In this document: in pieces, positions 16,300-24,485 of the stretch
Position numbering within the stretch: the first letter of the stretch is position 1
Layout of the letters: every line of letters begins with the position of its first letter
DNA from: DATCJA01 sp963734635
Lineage (GTDB): Bacteria; Acidobacteriota; Vicinamibacteria; Vicinamibacterales; UBA2999
Length of the DNA: 64,000 nt
Direction: 5' to 3'
Assembly: GCA_963734635.1 (NCBI GenBank)
Contig: CAVTIA010000003.1
Span: 1,302,001-1,366,000 of the forward strand
Notes under the pieces: model-generated
Told to the model about the DNA's origin: nothing
The model's database searches: none
The model's input: only the letters and a program-made list of their open reading frames with translations
Made by a program: the position numbers and the translations under genes

Positions 16300-17259
16300 T
16301 CAGTGAACCTCCTCGTACGCGACATGCCGTCCGAGCATGTTCCGCGCGGCGGCGGCGCCCTGCTTGATCGCGTTCTGCCAGTGCTCCACCCGGATCCGCC
16401 GCTTGAAGAGTGGATGATAGTGATTCGCCACGTCACCCGCAGCGTAGATGCCACTCACGTTGGTCTGGCAGTACTCATCGACCACGACGCCGTTGTCGAC
16501 GTGGACGCCGCTGCCGTCGAGCACGTCCACTACCGGCTCGATGCCGATGCCGGCGACAACGAAATCGCATTCGAGCCGCCGGTCTCCCTTGGTCAGGACC
16601 CGCTCGACGCGGCTGGTGCCCTCGAATGCAACGACCGTGTCCTCGAAAACAGTTCGGACGCCGTGCGCCTGGTGTAAATCTGCGAGGCACTGTCCGACGT
16701 CTTGGCCCAACACCCGGGCCAGCGGCGTCCTCGATGGTTCGATCGCGACGACATCCAGGTCTTTCTGCCGGAGTGACGCCGCCACTTCCGAGCCGATGAA
16801 ACCCATGCCGACCACCACCACCCGGCGACCAGAAATTGTTTCTGCCCGAATCCGATCGGCGTCCTGAACCGTTCGAAGGCTGTAGATGCCATCGAGATCG
16901 GCGCCGGCAACCGATAAGCGCCGATTCCGTCCGCCCGTCGCAATGAGCAGTCGGTCGAACGGCACGCGACGACCGTCGTCGAGCTCGACGAAACGACCCG
17001 AGGCATCGATTCGCACCGCTCGGCAGCCGAGGATCGTCTCGATTCCCTGTTCTGCGTAGAAGACTGGCGGACGTACCAGCGCGGTTTCGAACGGCGTCTC
17101 GCCGCGCAAGTACGCTTTGGACAACGGCGGTCGTTCGTACGGGGGGTTTTTCTCGGCGCCGATCAACGTAATCGTCCCGTCGGCGCCCTCCTGGCGCAGC
17201 GTGACTGCGGCTGTCGCACCCGCGAGGCTCGCACCAACAATCACGTACGCGCTCGGCAT
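16300..17259 (-). CDS. FAD-dependent ferredoxin-type reductase, C-terminally short
   Basis: 319 residues. It has an FAD-binding 'YVIVGASLAGATAAVTL' at 4-20, 'PPYERPPLSKAYLRG' typical of Rieske-oxygenase ferredoxin reductases, an NAD-binding 'VVVVGMGFIGSEVAASL' at about 148, and 'GIYAAGDVANH' near 277. The family is normally about 390-410 residues and ends with a reductase C-terminal domain; here a stop follows 'HVAYEEVH', exactly where that domain should begin. No continuation is readable in other frames, so this is a 3' deletion. The start overlaps the Rieske gene stop (TGATG), indicating cotranslation with its ferredoxin partner. Confidence 0.85.
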   Translation of the reverse strand: MPSAYVIVGASLAGATAAVTLRQEGADGTITLIGAEKNPPYERPPLSKAYLRGETPFETALVRPPVFYAEQGIETILGCRAVRIDASGRFVELDDGRRVPFDRLLIATGGRNRRLSVAGADLDGIYSLRTVQDADRIRAETISGRRVVVVGMGFIGSEVAASLRQKDLDVVAIEPSRTPLARVLGQDVGQCLADLHQAHGVRTVFEDTVVAFEGTSRVERVLTKGDRRLECDFVVAGIGIEPVVDVLDGSGVHVDNGVVVDEYCQTNVSGIYAAGDVANHYHPLFKRRIRVEHWQNAIKQGAAAARNMLGRHVAYEEVH

Positions 17260-17570
17260 CAGACCTCGATCTTGAGCGCGTCGCCCTCGACCAGGGTGCG
17301 GTACACCGTGAGCGGCGTTTGCGCCGGAGGGGCGAGCACCCTTCCGGTCGCCACGTCGAACTCAGAGCCGTGGCACGTACACGTCAGCGTCGTCCCGGCT
17401 ATTTCGCCATATTCGGCAAGTGGGCACTGCTCGTGCGTGCATTCGTCGTCAAAGGCGTGGTACGTGCCGCCAATATTGGTGACGGCAATCCGCCTGCCGT
17501 TCACGTCGACCGCGGTGATCCCACCGACGGGTACCTCGTTCGTCCTGATTGCCGTCACGAACTCTGCCAT
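17259..17570 (-). CDS. Rieske [2Fe-2S] ferredoxin
   Basis: 103 residues, the size of BphF-type Rieske ferredoxins. The cluster motifs are CTHEQCPL (about 43-50, where C-x-H plus context gives the first Cys/His pair) and CTCHGSEFD (about 64-72, second Cys/His pair). It is a soluble electron carrier between a flavin reductase and an oxygenase. It is translationally coupled to the truncated FAD reductase downstream, forming an electron-transfer pair; no oxygenase gene is adjacent. Confidence 0.9.
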   Translation of the reverse strand: MAEFVTAIRTNEVPVGGITAVDVNGRRIAVTNIGGTYHAFDDECTHEQCPLAEYGEIAGTTLTCTCHGSEFDVATGRVLAPPAQTPLTVYRTLVEGDALKIEV

Positions 17571-17648
17571 GTGCGCACACTCCTTCTTGATTGTTCCATC
17601 TCTCTGTACCGAGTGGACATCAATAGAGAGTTTCGGGTGGCGCGGGGG

Positions 17649-17850
17649 TTACATCGAGCTTCCTGTCTCGAGCACGGACTTCAGGTCGCTGAGAATCCAA
17701 GCCCAGCCGCCCGTGCCCATCTCGGAGAACTTGCTGGCCACCATGCCGGCCATGATCGGCGCGCCCTTGAGTTCGTGGATCACTGTGAGCCAATCAATCG
17801 TGGTTCTCCGTCACAAAGTGGCATCCGCCCTCGGCAGATACAATCGAGGC
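17649..17850 (-). pseudogene. remnant of an SRPBCC (AHSA1/START-like) protein, C-terminal end
   Basis: On the minus strand, the frame ending at the TAA at 17649 reads 'WLTVIHELKGAPIMAGMV' and then 'GGWAWILSDLKSVLETG', the characteristic C-terminal helix of SRPBCC/AHSA1 domains ('GW..ILS.LK..LETG'). Upstream of about 17800 the reading continues only in another frame (VTENHD) and soon runs into the methyltransferase gene, so the N-terminal two thirds are missing. There is no start codon or RBS. This is a gene scar rather than a functional gene. Confidence 0.5.
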
Positions 17851-17889
17851 GCCACCTTTACGCCCAGAGGGTGTATTCAGGAGGGTCCT

Positions 17890-18972
17890 ATGGTGTGCAT
17901 GACGGTTCCGACAACCGAGGAGGCGCTCACAAACCGTCTCGTCGAATCCACGATTCACGCGCTCGAACTCTACGGGATCTACCTGGGCAAGGAACTCGGG
18001 CTGTACGCTGCCCTGCGTGCCCACCCCGCACTCACCTCACTGCAGCTCGCCGAGCAGGCGGGTATTGGGCTGCGCTATGCGCGCGAGTGGCTGGAGCAGC
18101 AGGCAGTTGCAGGGTTGATTACAGTTGACGAGGCTGCACGTCCGGCCGACGAGCGCCGCTACTCTCTACCGCCGGAGCACGCGAATGTGCTGGTGGCAGA
18201 AGACCATCCCGCACACCTGGCCCCGCTTGCGCAGATGGTGGCCGGCATCGGCGGTGCGCTCGAACGTGTCATCGAGGCGTATCGGACAGGTGGCGGCGTG
18301 GCCTATCCGCACTTCGGCGCCCCTTTCCGCCGCGGTCAGGCTGGCATCAACCGGCCGGCCTTTGTCACTGACCTCGTGCGACGCTGGATCCCCGCCGCTC
18401 CCGACATCCATCGCGCCCTGACCACGTCACGCATACGGGTGGCAGACGTGGGTTGCGGTGCGGGGTGGTCCACCATCGCGATGGCGCGAAACTTCCCGCA
18501 GGCTGAGGTCGTCGGCTTCGACGCAGACGAGGCGTCGGTGGTGGACGCGCGCGCGCTCGCCGCGGCGAACGGGGTGACCGTTCGCTTCGAGCGTCGCGAC
18601 GCTATTTCGGTTGGCGATCAGGGTCCGTTCGACCTGGTGCTCGTGCTCGAGGCGCTCCACGACATGTCGCGCCCGCGCGAAGTGCTGGCCGTGCTGCGCG
18701 AAACGTTGGCACCTGGCGGCAGCGTGCTCGTCGCCGACGAAAAGGTCGGCGAGCACTTCCACGCCCCTGCCGACGACCTCGAACGACTCATGTACGGCTG
18801 GAGCATCGTCCACTGTCTCCCCGTTTCGCTGGCCGAGCAACCATCAGCGGCTATTGGCACCGTCATTCGCGAGGAGACGGTTCGGTCGCTGGCTGCGTCG
18901 GCCGGATTCAGACAAGTGGACGTGCTACCCGTCGACGCCGGATTCTTTCGCCTGTATCGCCTGCGCGCCTAG
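17890..18972 (+). CDS. SAM-dependent methyltransferase with N-terminal winged helix
   Basis: 360 residues from the ATG after AGGAGGGTCCT; the longer in-frame reading upstream overlaps the SRPBCC remnant. Residues about 20-85 are a winged-helix dimerisation-type region (YLGKELGLYAALRAHP, EWLEQQAVAGLI). Residues about 165-360 are a class I methyltransferase: motif I 'VADVGCGAGWSTIAMA', 'VVGFDADEASVVDARAL' and 'FDLVLVLEALHDMSRP'. The arrangement resembles small-molecule or O-methyltransferases. It is divergent from the Rieske pair; the substrate is unknown. Confidence 0.87.
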   Translation: MVCMTVPTTEEALTNRLVESTIHALELYGIYLGKELGLYAALRAHPALTSLQLAEQAGIGLRYAREWLEQQAVAGLITVDEAARPADERRYSLPPEHANVLVAEDHPAHLAPLAQMVAGIGGALERVIEAYRTGGGVAYPHFGAPFRRGQAGINRPAFVTDLVRRWIPAAPDIHRALTTSRIRVADVGCGAGWSTIAMARNFPQAEVVGFDADEASVVDARALAAANGVTVRFERRDAISVGDQGPFDLVLVLEALHDMSRPREVLAVLRETLAPGGSVLVADEKVGEHFHAPADDLERLMYGWSIVHCLPVSLAEQPSAAIGTVIREETVRSLAASAGFRQVDVLPVDAGFFRLYRLRA

Positions 18973-19005
18973 AACCGGTCTCCACGCGCTCCCTTCAAGC
19001 CGCGA

Positions 19006-19242
19006 ATGGATTCTCGTCGGCCGTCGGAACAACAGACCGTGTCCGAACATGAATGGGACACGCTGCGAAGGGATCTTCAGGCCGAGGTGACCCGCTGGCT
19101 GGATGCGTTACGCACGCCCCGCGAAGTAAGGGAGATCGAGCTGAACGGCACGATCGGGAGCATCGCGCACCTTGCGTACCACCTTGGCGCCATCCGCCAG
19201 ATCAATTCCTCGTTGCGCGGACCCACCGAAAGCGCCGTGTGA
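19006..19242 (+). pseudogene. DinB-like domain, C-terminal fragment
   Basis: 78 residues or fewer. The end, 'GSIAHLAYHLGAIRQI', is the conserved last helix of DinB/YfiT-like four-helix proteins, including the last metal-ligand His (AYHLG). The DinB family is about 150-170 residues; only the final two helices remain and no upstream frame supplies the rest. It lies 33 bases after the methyltransferase. It may still be translated, but without the other metal ligands it is unlikely to be functional. Confidence 0.5.
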
Positions 19243-19263
19243 CACCACGAGATCACGAGCTCG

Positions 19264-19653
19264 TTATCGACCTGCGTACTCGCGGTCGCTGACCTTCTCG
19301 AACCACTCCGTCGTGGCGTTGATATTGAGCGCCATGTGGGTCATCGGTGCGTCTGGCGTCGCTCCGTGCCAGTGGCGTTCGCCCGGCTCGATCCGGACCG
19401 CACCGCCGGCCGCGACATCCTGAATCGCGCCACCCGCCTTCTGCACTCGGCAGCAGCCCTCGAGGATGAGCAATACCTGCACACCAGTGTGCGTGTGCCA
19501 GGCCGTCCGTGCTGACGCCTGAAACGTGACGCGGTACGCGTTGACCAGCGGCTGCTCGCAGACGCCATCGATTCGCGCCATGGTCGCGGCGCCCGTGAAG
19601 TGCTCGACATCCACTGGTCGAGGTGAATGGTCGGCCGCGTGAAAGAACTTCAA
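19264..19653 (-). CDS. cupin-domain protein
   Basis: About 129 residues if the TTG overlapping the preceding stop is used; an internal ATG ('MARIDGV') is an alternative. It is a single cupin barrel: motif 1 'ARTAWHTHTGVQVLLILEG' with the HTH pair that binds metal, and motif 2 'VRIEPGERHWHGATPD'. The family resembles cupin (R)-mandelonitrile-lyase or quercetinase-like small proteins. It overlaps the stop of the deleted GlcG/HbpS gene (TTTTGA), so both were once one operon and the cupin probably depends on that transcript. Confidence 0.78.
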   Translation of the reverse strand: MKFFHAADHSPRPVDVEHFTGAATMARIDGVCEQPLVNAYRVTFQASARTAWHTHTGVQVLLILEGCCRVQKAGGAIQDVAAGGAVRIEPGERHWHGATPDAPMTHMALNINATTEWFEKVSDREYAGR

Positions 19654-19804
19654 AACGCTGCCGCGCCCGCCTCTGCCACGGCGTGGTCCTGTTCGCCGGA
19701 GCCGACGCTCACGCCGATCGCTCCCACGACCTTTCCGTCGCGCTTCAGCGGAATTCCACCAGCAAAGATCATGATCCGGTTGCATCCTCCAGACGTACGC
19801 TCAT
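19650..19804 (-). pseudogene. GlcG/HbpS-like (DUF336) gene with internal deletion
   Basis: A perfect RBS (AGGAGG) and ATG at 19804 begin 'MSVRLEDA', the normal N-terminus of GlcG/HbpS heme-binding proteins. After 8-10 codons the text jumps, with a frame change, to 'NRIMIFAGGIPLKRDGKVVG' and the conserved tail 'GEQDHAVAEAGAAAF' ending at 19650. The family is about 135 residues; roughly 80 central residues are missing while both ends are preserved. The gene therefore appears to have lost its centre by one internal deletion. Confidence 0.65.
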
Positions 19805-19915
19805 TGTGTCCTCCTGAATGCCGTCGCGATTCTCTGTCTGTGCAGCTGCTGCGTTGGAAGCGCAGGTTCCGCAGGTGGTGCGGCTGGAATGCTATACGAT
19901 CGCGGCCGAAGAGCG

Positions 19916-21607
19916 ATGAAGAACACAACGGACGCCGCCGCTGCGTTCCTTGCCGGCCGCGATTTCATTCTGAAACATCGGAGTGCCTACGACACGGCAG
20001 CGCGCGACTTCCAATGGCCCGCACTCGAGCAATTCAACTGGGCACTCGACTACTTTGATGCCGTCGCAGCCGGCAACCATCGTCCAGCCCTGCAGATCGT
20101 CGAAGAGGATGGAACGGAGACGATCCGCTCGTTTGCGGACCTGTCGGCCGCGTCGAATCGTGTAGCAAACTTCCTGCGTGGTCTTGGCGCACGAAGGGGC
20201 GACTGCCTGATGCTGATGCTCGGCAACGAGCTGGCACTCTGGGAAACGCTGCTCGCCGCGATCAAGCTCGGTGTGGTCGTGACACCCGCGACGACGCTGC
20301 TCACGACCACTGATCTTCAGGATCGGGTCGATCGCGGACGTGTCCGTCTTGCCGTCACGAGCGCCGTCAATGTGTCGAAGTTCGCGGGAGTGACCGGCAC
20401 GTTTACCAGAATTGCAGTCGGCGACGCGCCGTCTGGCTGGCATAAGTACGATTCGGCGCGGGACTGCAGTGCGGCATTCACAGCCGATGGCGCAACGCGC
20501 GCCAGCGATCCGATGCTCTTGTACTTCACGTCTGGAACGACTGCACACCCAAAGCTTGTGGTGCACACGCATGAGAGCTATCCCGTGGGCCATCTGTCGA
20601 CGCTGTACTGGATCGGGTTACAGCCCGGCGACCGGCACTGGAACATCAGCTCTCCAGGGTGGGCCAAGCACGCCTGGAGCTCGTTCTTCGCGCCGTGGAA
20701 CGCGGAGGCAACCGTCTTCGTCTTCAATTACGCGCGTTTCAACGCGAAGTCAGTACTCAACGCGCTGGTAGAGCACCGGGTCACAACCCTCTGCGCGCCG
20801 CCGACTGTCTGGCGAATGCTGATCCAGGAGCCGCTTGGCGATTACCGCGTCGGGCTGCGTGAAGTACTGTCCGCCGGCGAACCGCTCAATCCGGAAGTGA
20901 TTGGACAGGTGCAGAAAGCATGGGCGCTGACGATCCGGGACGGTTACGGCCAGACTGAGACCACCGCGCAGATCGGCAACTCGCCGGGTCAGCCGGTGAA
21001 GCCGGGATCGATGGGCCGTCCCCTTCCCGGCTATGACGTCGTGCTGCTCGATCCTGAAGGACACGTGTCGTCGAATGAAGGTGAAATCTGTCTACGCCTC
21101 GACGATCGGCCGCTCGGCCTCACCGACGGATACGCGGATGATGACGCGAAGACATCGGATGCGATGCGAGACGGCTATTACCACACCGGCGACATCGCGT
21201 CGCGCGACGACGACGGCTACCTGACGTTTGTGGGCCGCGCAGACGATGTGTTCAAAGCGTCGGATTACAGGCTGAGTCCGTTCGAGCTCGAGAGCGTGCT
21301 CATTGAGTATCCAGCGGTTGCCGAGGCTGCCGTTGTGCCCAGCCCGGATCCGCTGCGGCACGCCGTGCCAAAGGCGTTCGTGACGCTGGCGGCCGGCTTC
21401 AGCCCCTCGCGCGAGCTCGCATCGGAGATCCTTGCGCACTGCCGCAACAGGATGGCCCCGTACAAGCGAATTCGTCGGATTGAGTTTGCGCCGCTGCCGA
21501 AGACGATTTCAGGAAAGATACGACGCATCGAGCTCCGGCAGACCGAGGCCGATCGGCGCGCCGCCGGTGAACGCGGCACGCACGAATTCTTTGAAGAGGA
21601 ACTCTAG
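19916..21607 (+). CDS. AMP-dependent acyl-CoA synthetase (medium-chain type)
   Basis: 563 residues from 'MKNTTDAAAAFL'. It is an ANL-superfamily enzyme: the P-loop-like A3 motif is 'LYFTSGTTAHPKLVVHTH', A5 is 'RDGYGQTETT', A7 is 'YHTGDIASRDDDGYL', and A10 is 'LPKTISGKIRRIEL' with the catalytic Lys. The N-terminal 'FNWALDYFDA' is typical of acyl-CoA synthetases of the ACSM/benzoate branch. It activates a carboxylic acid through an acyl-AMP to acyl-CoA in the cytoplasm. It is complete, with no obvious operon partner; the DUF5519 gene is convergent. Confidence 0.92.
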   Translation: MKNTTDAAAAFLAGRDFILKHRSAYDTAARDFQWPALEQFNWALDYFDAVAAGNHRPALQIVEEDGTETIRSFADLSAASNRVANFLRGLGARRGDCLMLMLGNELALWETLLAAIKLGVVVTPATTLLTTTDLQDRVDRGRVRLAVTSAVNVSKFAGVTGTFTRIAVGDAPSGWHKYDSARDCSAAFTADGATRASDPMLLYFTSGTTAHPKLVVHTHESYPVGHLSTLYWIGLQPGDRHWNISSPGWAKHAWSSFFAPWNAEATVFVFNYARFNAKSVLNALVEHRVTTLCAPPTVWRMLIQEPLGDYRVGLREVLSAGEPLNPEVIGQVQKAWALTIRDGYGQTETTAQIGNSPGQPVKPGSMGRPLPGYDVVLLDPEGHVSSNEGEICLRLDDRPLGLTDGYADDDAKTSDAMRDGYYHTGDIASRDDDGYLTFVGRADDVFKASDYRLSPFELESVLIEYPAVAEAAVVPSPDPLRHAVPKAFVTLAAGFSPSRELASEILAHCRNRMAPYKRIRRIEFAPLPKTISGKIRRIELRQTEADRRAAGERGTHEFFEEEL

Positions 21608-22074
21608 AACGTCGCCTCGCCTGTCGCGTACGCGTACGACGCCCGCACGAGACTCCAGATGACTTCCAGTTCCTGGGGGTCCCTCGGGCCCCAAATCATC
21701 ATCGTTCCGCTCACGGGATGCGGTTCGCCCCACCCCTTCGCAAGTACTTCCTCGTAGATGTCCGGGGGAAGCGTGAGGTGGAGACTGCCGTCGTGCACGG
21801 GATGCAGATGCGCGAACTCCCGGCCTCGCTGGTAGGCTTCACGCGGGCCGCGAGCCAGCGCCTCATCCAGGTGAAATGCGCGAGCCCCGGGCACAGACAC
21901 GAGGCTGTCGCCCACGCTGACGCCGGCCAGTGAGCTGGCGCGCGCGAACAACGCTTCCTGCATGTCCGGCGGAGCGTTCTGCGAGATCTGCTTGTGGGGA
22001 GTCGCATGTGTCCGCGACGGGCGCGTCGTTTCGGGCTTGGGCCCAAACCGCAGTGGAAGTTCAAAGGACTTCAT
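21604..22074 (-). CDS. DUF5519 / luciferase-domain protein
   Basis: About 156 residues from 'MKSFELPLRFG'; an in-frame upstream ATG is possible. The C-terminal part (about 75-150) has 'HLHPVHDGSLHLTLPPDI' and 'GWGEPHPVSGTMMIWGPRD', characteristic of the DUF5519 (luciferase-domain-like) family, which has no known biochemical activity. It is probably cytoplasmic. It ends four bases inside the acyl-CoA synthetase stop (convergent overlap). It is unrelated to bacterial luciferase in mechanism as far as is known. Confidence 0.72.
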   Translation of the reverse strand: MKSFELPLRFGPKPETTRPSRTHATPHKQISQNAPPDMQEALFARASSLAGVSVGDSLVSVPGARAFHLDEALARGPREAYQRGREFAHLHPVHDGSLHLTLPPDIYEEVLAKGWGEPHPVSGTMMIWGPRDPQELEVIWSLVRASYAYATGEATF

Positions 22075-22249
22075 GGCCTGGTCAACTAAACTTCCGAGCT
22101 GTTCCCATCGTATAGCCATATATATACAGGGAGCGTCGTAAACTTCCGGAACGGCCGGCCCGAATGCCGTTCGGCTGGATTCTCCGAGGAGATTCAATTG
22201 CTTGAGTTCGCGCTTGTTTCAATCCAGATGGGTTGGACGTAGAGTTACA

Positions 22250-22255
22250 TATAAT
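22250..22255 (+). promoter_or_regulatory. possible -10 element for the MauG-like gene
   Basis: A perfect TATAAT at 22250-22255, 25 bases before the start codon of the peroxidase gene. The nearest TTGGAC is only 11 bases upstream, too close for a standard -35, so the promoter assignment rests on the -10 alone. Confidence 0.25.
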
Positions 22256-22280
22256 CCGTCTCGCCGACGTGGAGGACGAG

Positions 22281-23507
22281 ATGACAAAGCGGCGCATAAC
22301 TTTCGTCGGGGTCGCATTCATCATCGGCACCACTGCCTTCGCGCTCGCGGCCGCGGCCCGCGTCCAGCAGATCGAGCCGACGGTCACACCCAGCGTAAAT
22401 ACAGCCGCAGTACATCTCGGACGGCTGCTTTTCTGGGATCCGATCCTTTCGGGAAGCAAGGACACCGCATGCGCGACCTGCCACCACCCGGATTTCGCAT
22501 ATGCGGATGGCCGCGACCTCTCGAGAGGTACGGGTTCCGTCGGCATGGGGCCGAAGCGCGTTGACCTCTCGAAGGGGCGGATCCCCGTCGTGAAGCGCAA
22601 TTCACCGACCATTCTCAATGTGGCCTTCAACGGCGTCGATGACGACGATGACGACGACGATGGCCGCCGGGGACGACGGCGATTCGACGGCGTACCGCAA
22701 ACCCTCAACGCGGCGCGGGCGCCGATGTTCTGGGACAGCCGGGTACGCAGTCTCGAGACGCAGGCACTCGAGCCGATCAAGGCGCTCGAAGAAATGCGTG
22801 GGCATGCGTATCCGGAAGCCGAGGCGGTGAACACGGTCGTCGCGCGAATCAGGAGCATTCCCGAGTACACCGCGCTGTTCCAGCAGGCCTTTGGACCTGA
22901 CACAACCGCCGACGGCCCACGAATCGGCGACGCGATTGCTGCTTTCGAACGCTCGCTCGTGGCGATGAACAGCCCGTTCGATCGGTTCCGCGCGGGCGAC
23001 TTCAATGCGCTGACGGCACAGCAGCGGCGCGGCCTGGAAACGTTTGACGAGGTCGGGTGTGACCGCTGTCATGACGGCCCGATGTTCTCGGACTTCGACC
23101 ACCACGCTGAAGGCGTCGCCGAGCATCCGTTGCTGGCGCAGCCCGACGCCGGAGCGGGACGGTTCCGATTCCGTACGCCATCGCTGCGCAACGTGGCGCT
23201 CACAGCGCCCTACATGCATAACGGCATGCTGGTGACGCTGCAGGATGTGCTGCGCTTCTACGACAACGGCCGCTCGGAGAACCCGAACGTATCCAACGAG
23301 CGCGATGGCGATCGCGGGAGAGATCGCGGGAGAAACGGCGACGGGATCGCGCGCGTGTCGGGCCAGTTCCGGCGCGTTGATGATATGAGCGCGAGCGAGA
23401 TGGCAGACGTCATCGCGTTTCTCAACGCCCTGACCGACACGAACTTCGACCGGACGATTCCCGCGCGCGTGCCTAGCGGTTTGCCGCCGGGAGGACATCT
23501 CCGCTGA
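22281..23507 (+). CDS. MauG/CcpA-type diheme cytochrome c peroxidase
   Basis: 408 residues; the ATG follows GGAGGACGAG. A signal sequence is followed by two heme c sites: CATCHH (about residue 64) and CDRCHD (about residue 258). Further family features are 'GKLLFWDP'-like 'GRLLFWDPILSGS', 'FWDSRVRSLETQA', 'RTPSLRNVALTAPYMHNGML' and 'DVIAFLNALTD'. It is a periplasmic enzyme reducing peroxide or modifying a protein partner (the CcpA/MauG split cannot be made here). An oddity is a run of eight Asp followed by GRRGRRR at about 118-132, and a second charged loop (DRGRDRGRNGD) near 355, both absent in typical members. Confidence 0.9.
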   Translation: MTKRRITFVGVAFIIGTTAFALAAAARVQQIEPTVTPSVNTAAVHLGRLLFWDPILSGSKDTACATCHHPDFAYADGRDLSRGTGSVGMGPKRVDLSKGRIPVVKRNSPTILNVAFNGVDDDDDDDDGRRGRRRFDGVPQTLNAARAPMFWDSRVRSLETQALEPIKALEEMRGHAYPEAEAVNTVVARIRSIPEYTALFQQAFGPDTTADGPRIGDAIAAFERSLVAMNSPFDRFRAGDFNALTAQQRRGLETFDEVGCDRCHDGPMFSDFDHHAEGVAEHPLLAQPDAGAGRFRFRTPSLRNVALTAPYMHNGMLVTLQDVLRFYDNGRSENPNVSNERDGDRGRDRGRNGDGIARVSGQFRRVDDMSASEMADVIAFLNALTDTNFDRTIPARVPSGLPPGGHLR

Positions 23508-23520
23508 GGCGCGAGCCGCT

Positions 23521-24324
23521 TCACTGTGCCGCAGGCAGCAGCCGTATATTGTTGTCGCAGAGGTACTCGACGAGGTCGGCGTCAGCTACCAGACGGAATG
23601 AAATCGTCTGTGTCTTCCAGACGCGCGAGAACTTGCTCGGGTCGTTGATCGTGGCCTGCACCTGAAGAGTCCCGACATTCGGGCGCCGGAACCGTTCGGT
23701 CGTGCGCAGCGATTCGGTGTGGGTCAGCGGTGTCAAGTCGAGCCAGCCCTGAGTGTTGAACCCGCCGGTTTCGATGACGAACTCTTCGCCTTCCCAGCGG
23801 CCCACCGAATAGCCGTACCAGGCCGGTTGCATGTCCGCAGGAAACGCGCGGCCGTCCGTGAAGATCTGACGGAAGTGCTGGTACTCCTCCTGGAGCAGGA
23901 TCGTGAGCCCCGCCGCATGCACGATCTTGATTGGCTCCGGCACGAGATAGGCGTCCACCACCGTGTGAGGCATGCAGCGGCTGGACGGGCCCTGATCGCC
24001 ACGCCGGAGGCGCTCCTTGTACTCGGCTTCCGCCGCAGGGAGTAGCGGGAAGGGCGTGCCATCCTCGGTCCTCAAGCGAATCACCGGATCCTCGCCAAGC
24101 GTTTGTCCAACCGGTGCCCCGCCCGGCGTCACCTTCGGTTCCGGAAGCCACACGCCAGACAGATCGATGCGGCCGTCGGCAAAGCGCGGCGGCGGCGCGC
24201 TGAGATTGGGACGTCCGTCGGCTGTGCGCGGAATCTTCGGGTCGAGGTGGTTGAGCCACTGGCCTGACGCGGTCGTGGCAAGCGCTACGAGCAATCCGGC
24301 CGCGAGGCCAAAGCACAGCTTCAT
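23521..24324 (-). CDS. exported hypothetical protein (paralogue of 34392-35255)
   Basis: 267 residues with a signal peptide (LAAGLLVALATTASG). The core contains 'IDLSGVWLPEP', 'HFRQIFTDGRAFP', 'AWYGYSVGRWEGEEFVIET' and 'WLDLTPLTHTESLRTTERF'. The same ordered motifs (DLSGIWEP, NIWTDGR, WGYSVGRWTDD) occur in the protein at 34392-35255, so both belong to one exported acidobacterial family of unknown function, often found near oxidoreductases. It is convergent with the peroxidase, with a 13-base gap. Confidence 0.75.
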   Translation of the reverse strand: MKLCFGLAAGLLVALATTASGQWLNHLDPKIPRTADGRPNLSAPPPRFADGRIDLSGVWLPEPKVTPGGAPVGQTLGEDPVIRLRTEDGTPFPLLPAAEAEYKERLRRGDQGPSSRCMPHTVVDAYLVPEPIKIVHAAGLTILLQEEYQHFRQIFTDGRAFPADMQPAWYGYSVGRWEGEEFVIETGGFNTQGWLDLTPLTHTESLRTTERFRRPNVGTLQVQATINDPSKFSRVWKTQTISFRLVADADLVEYLCDNNIRLLPAAQ

Positions 24325-24485
24325 GCGATTTCCCTCACTGAGCCCGATGGATGGCGGATTCTAGCACCGTCGGCAGTGCCCATTTCGATCCGCAAGGGCA
24401 TAATTTGAAGCATTTCCGTGACGGTCCGCCGTGGTAGCCTGTGCACGCTTGGAAGAGTGCGACCTCACACGAATGGAGATTCGTC

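Noticed and set aside
16179..16300. Minus frame tail after the ferredoxin reductase as its missing C-terminal domain
   Set aside because: Reading this frame gives LDIVGQQQPVVAEK and ends in NIARIAS, which does not resemble the reductase C-terminal domain.
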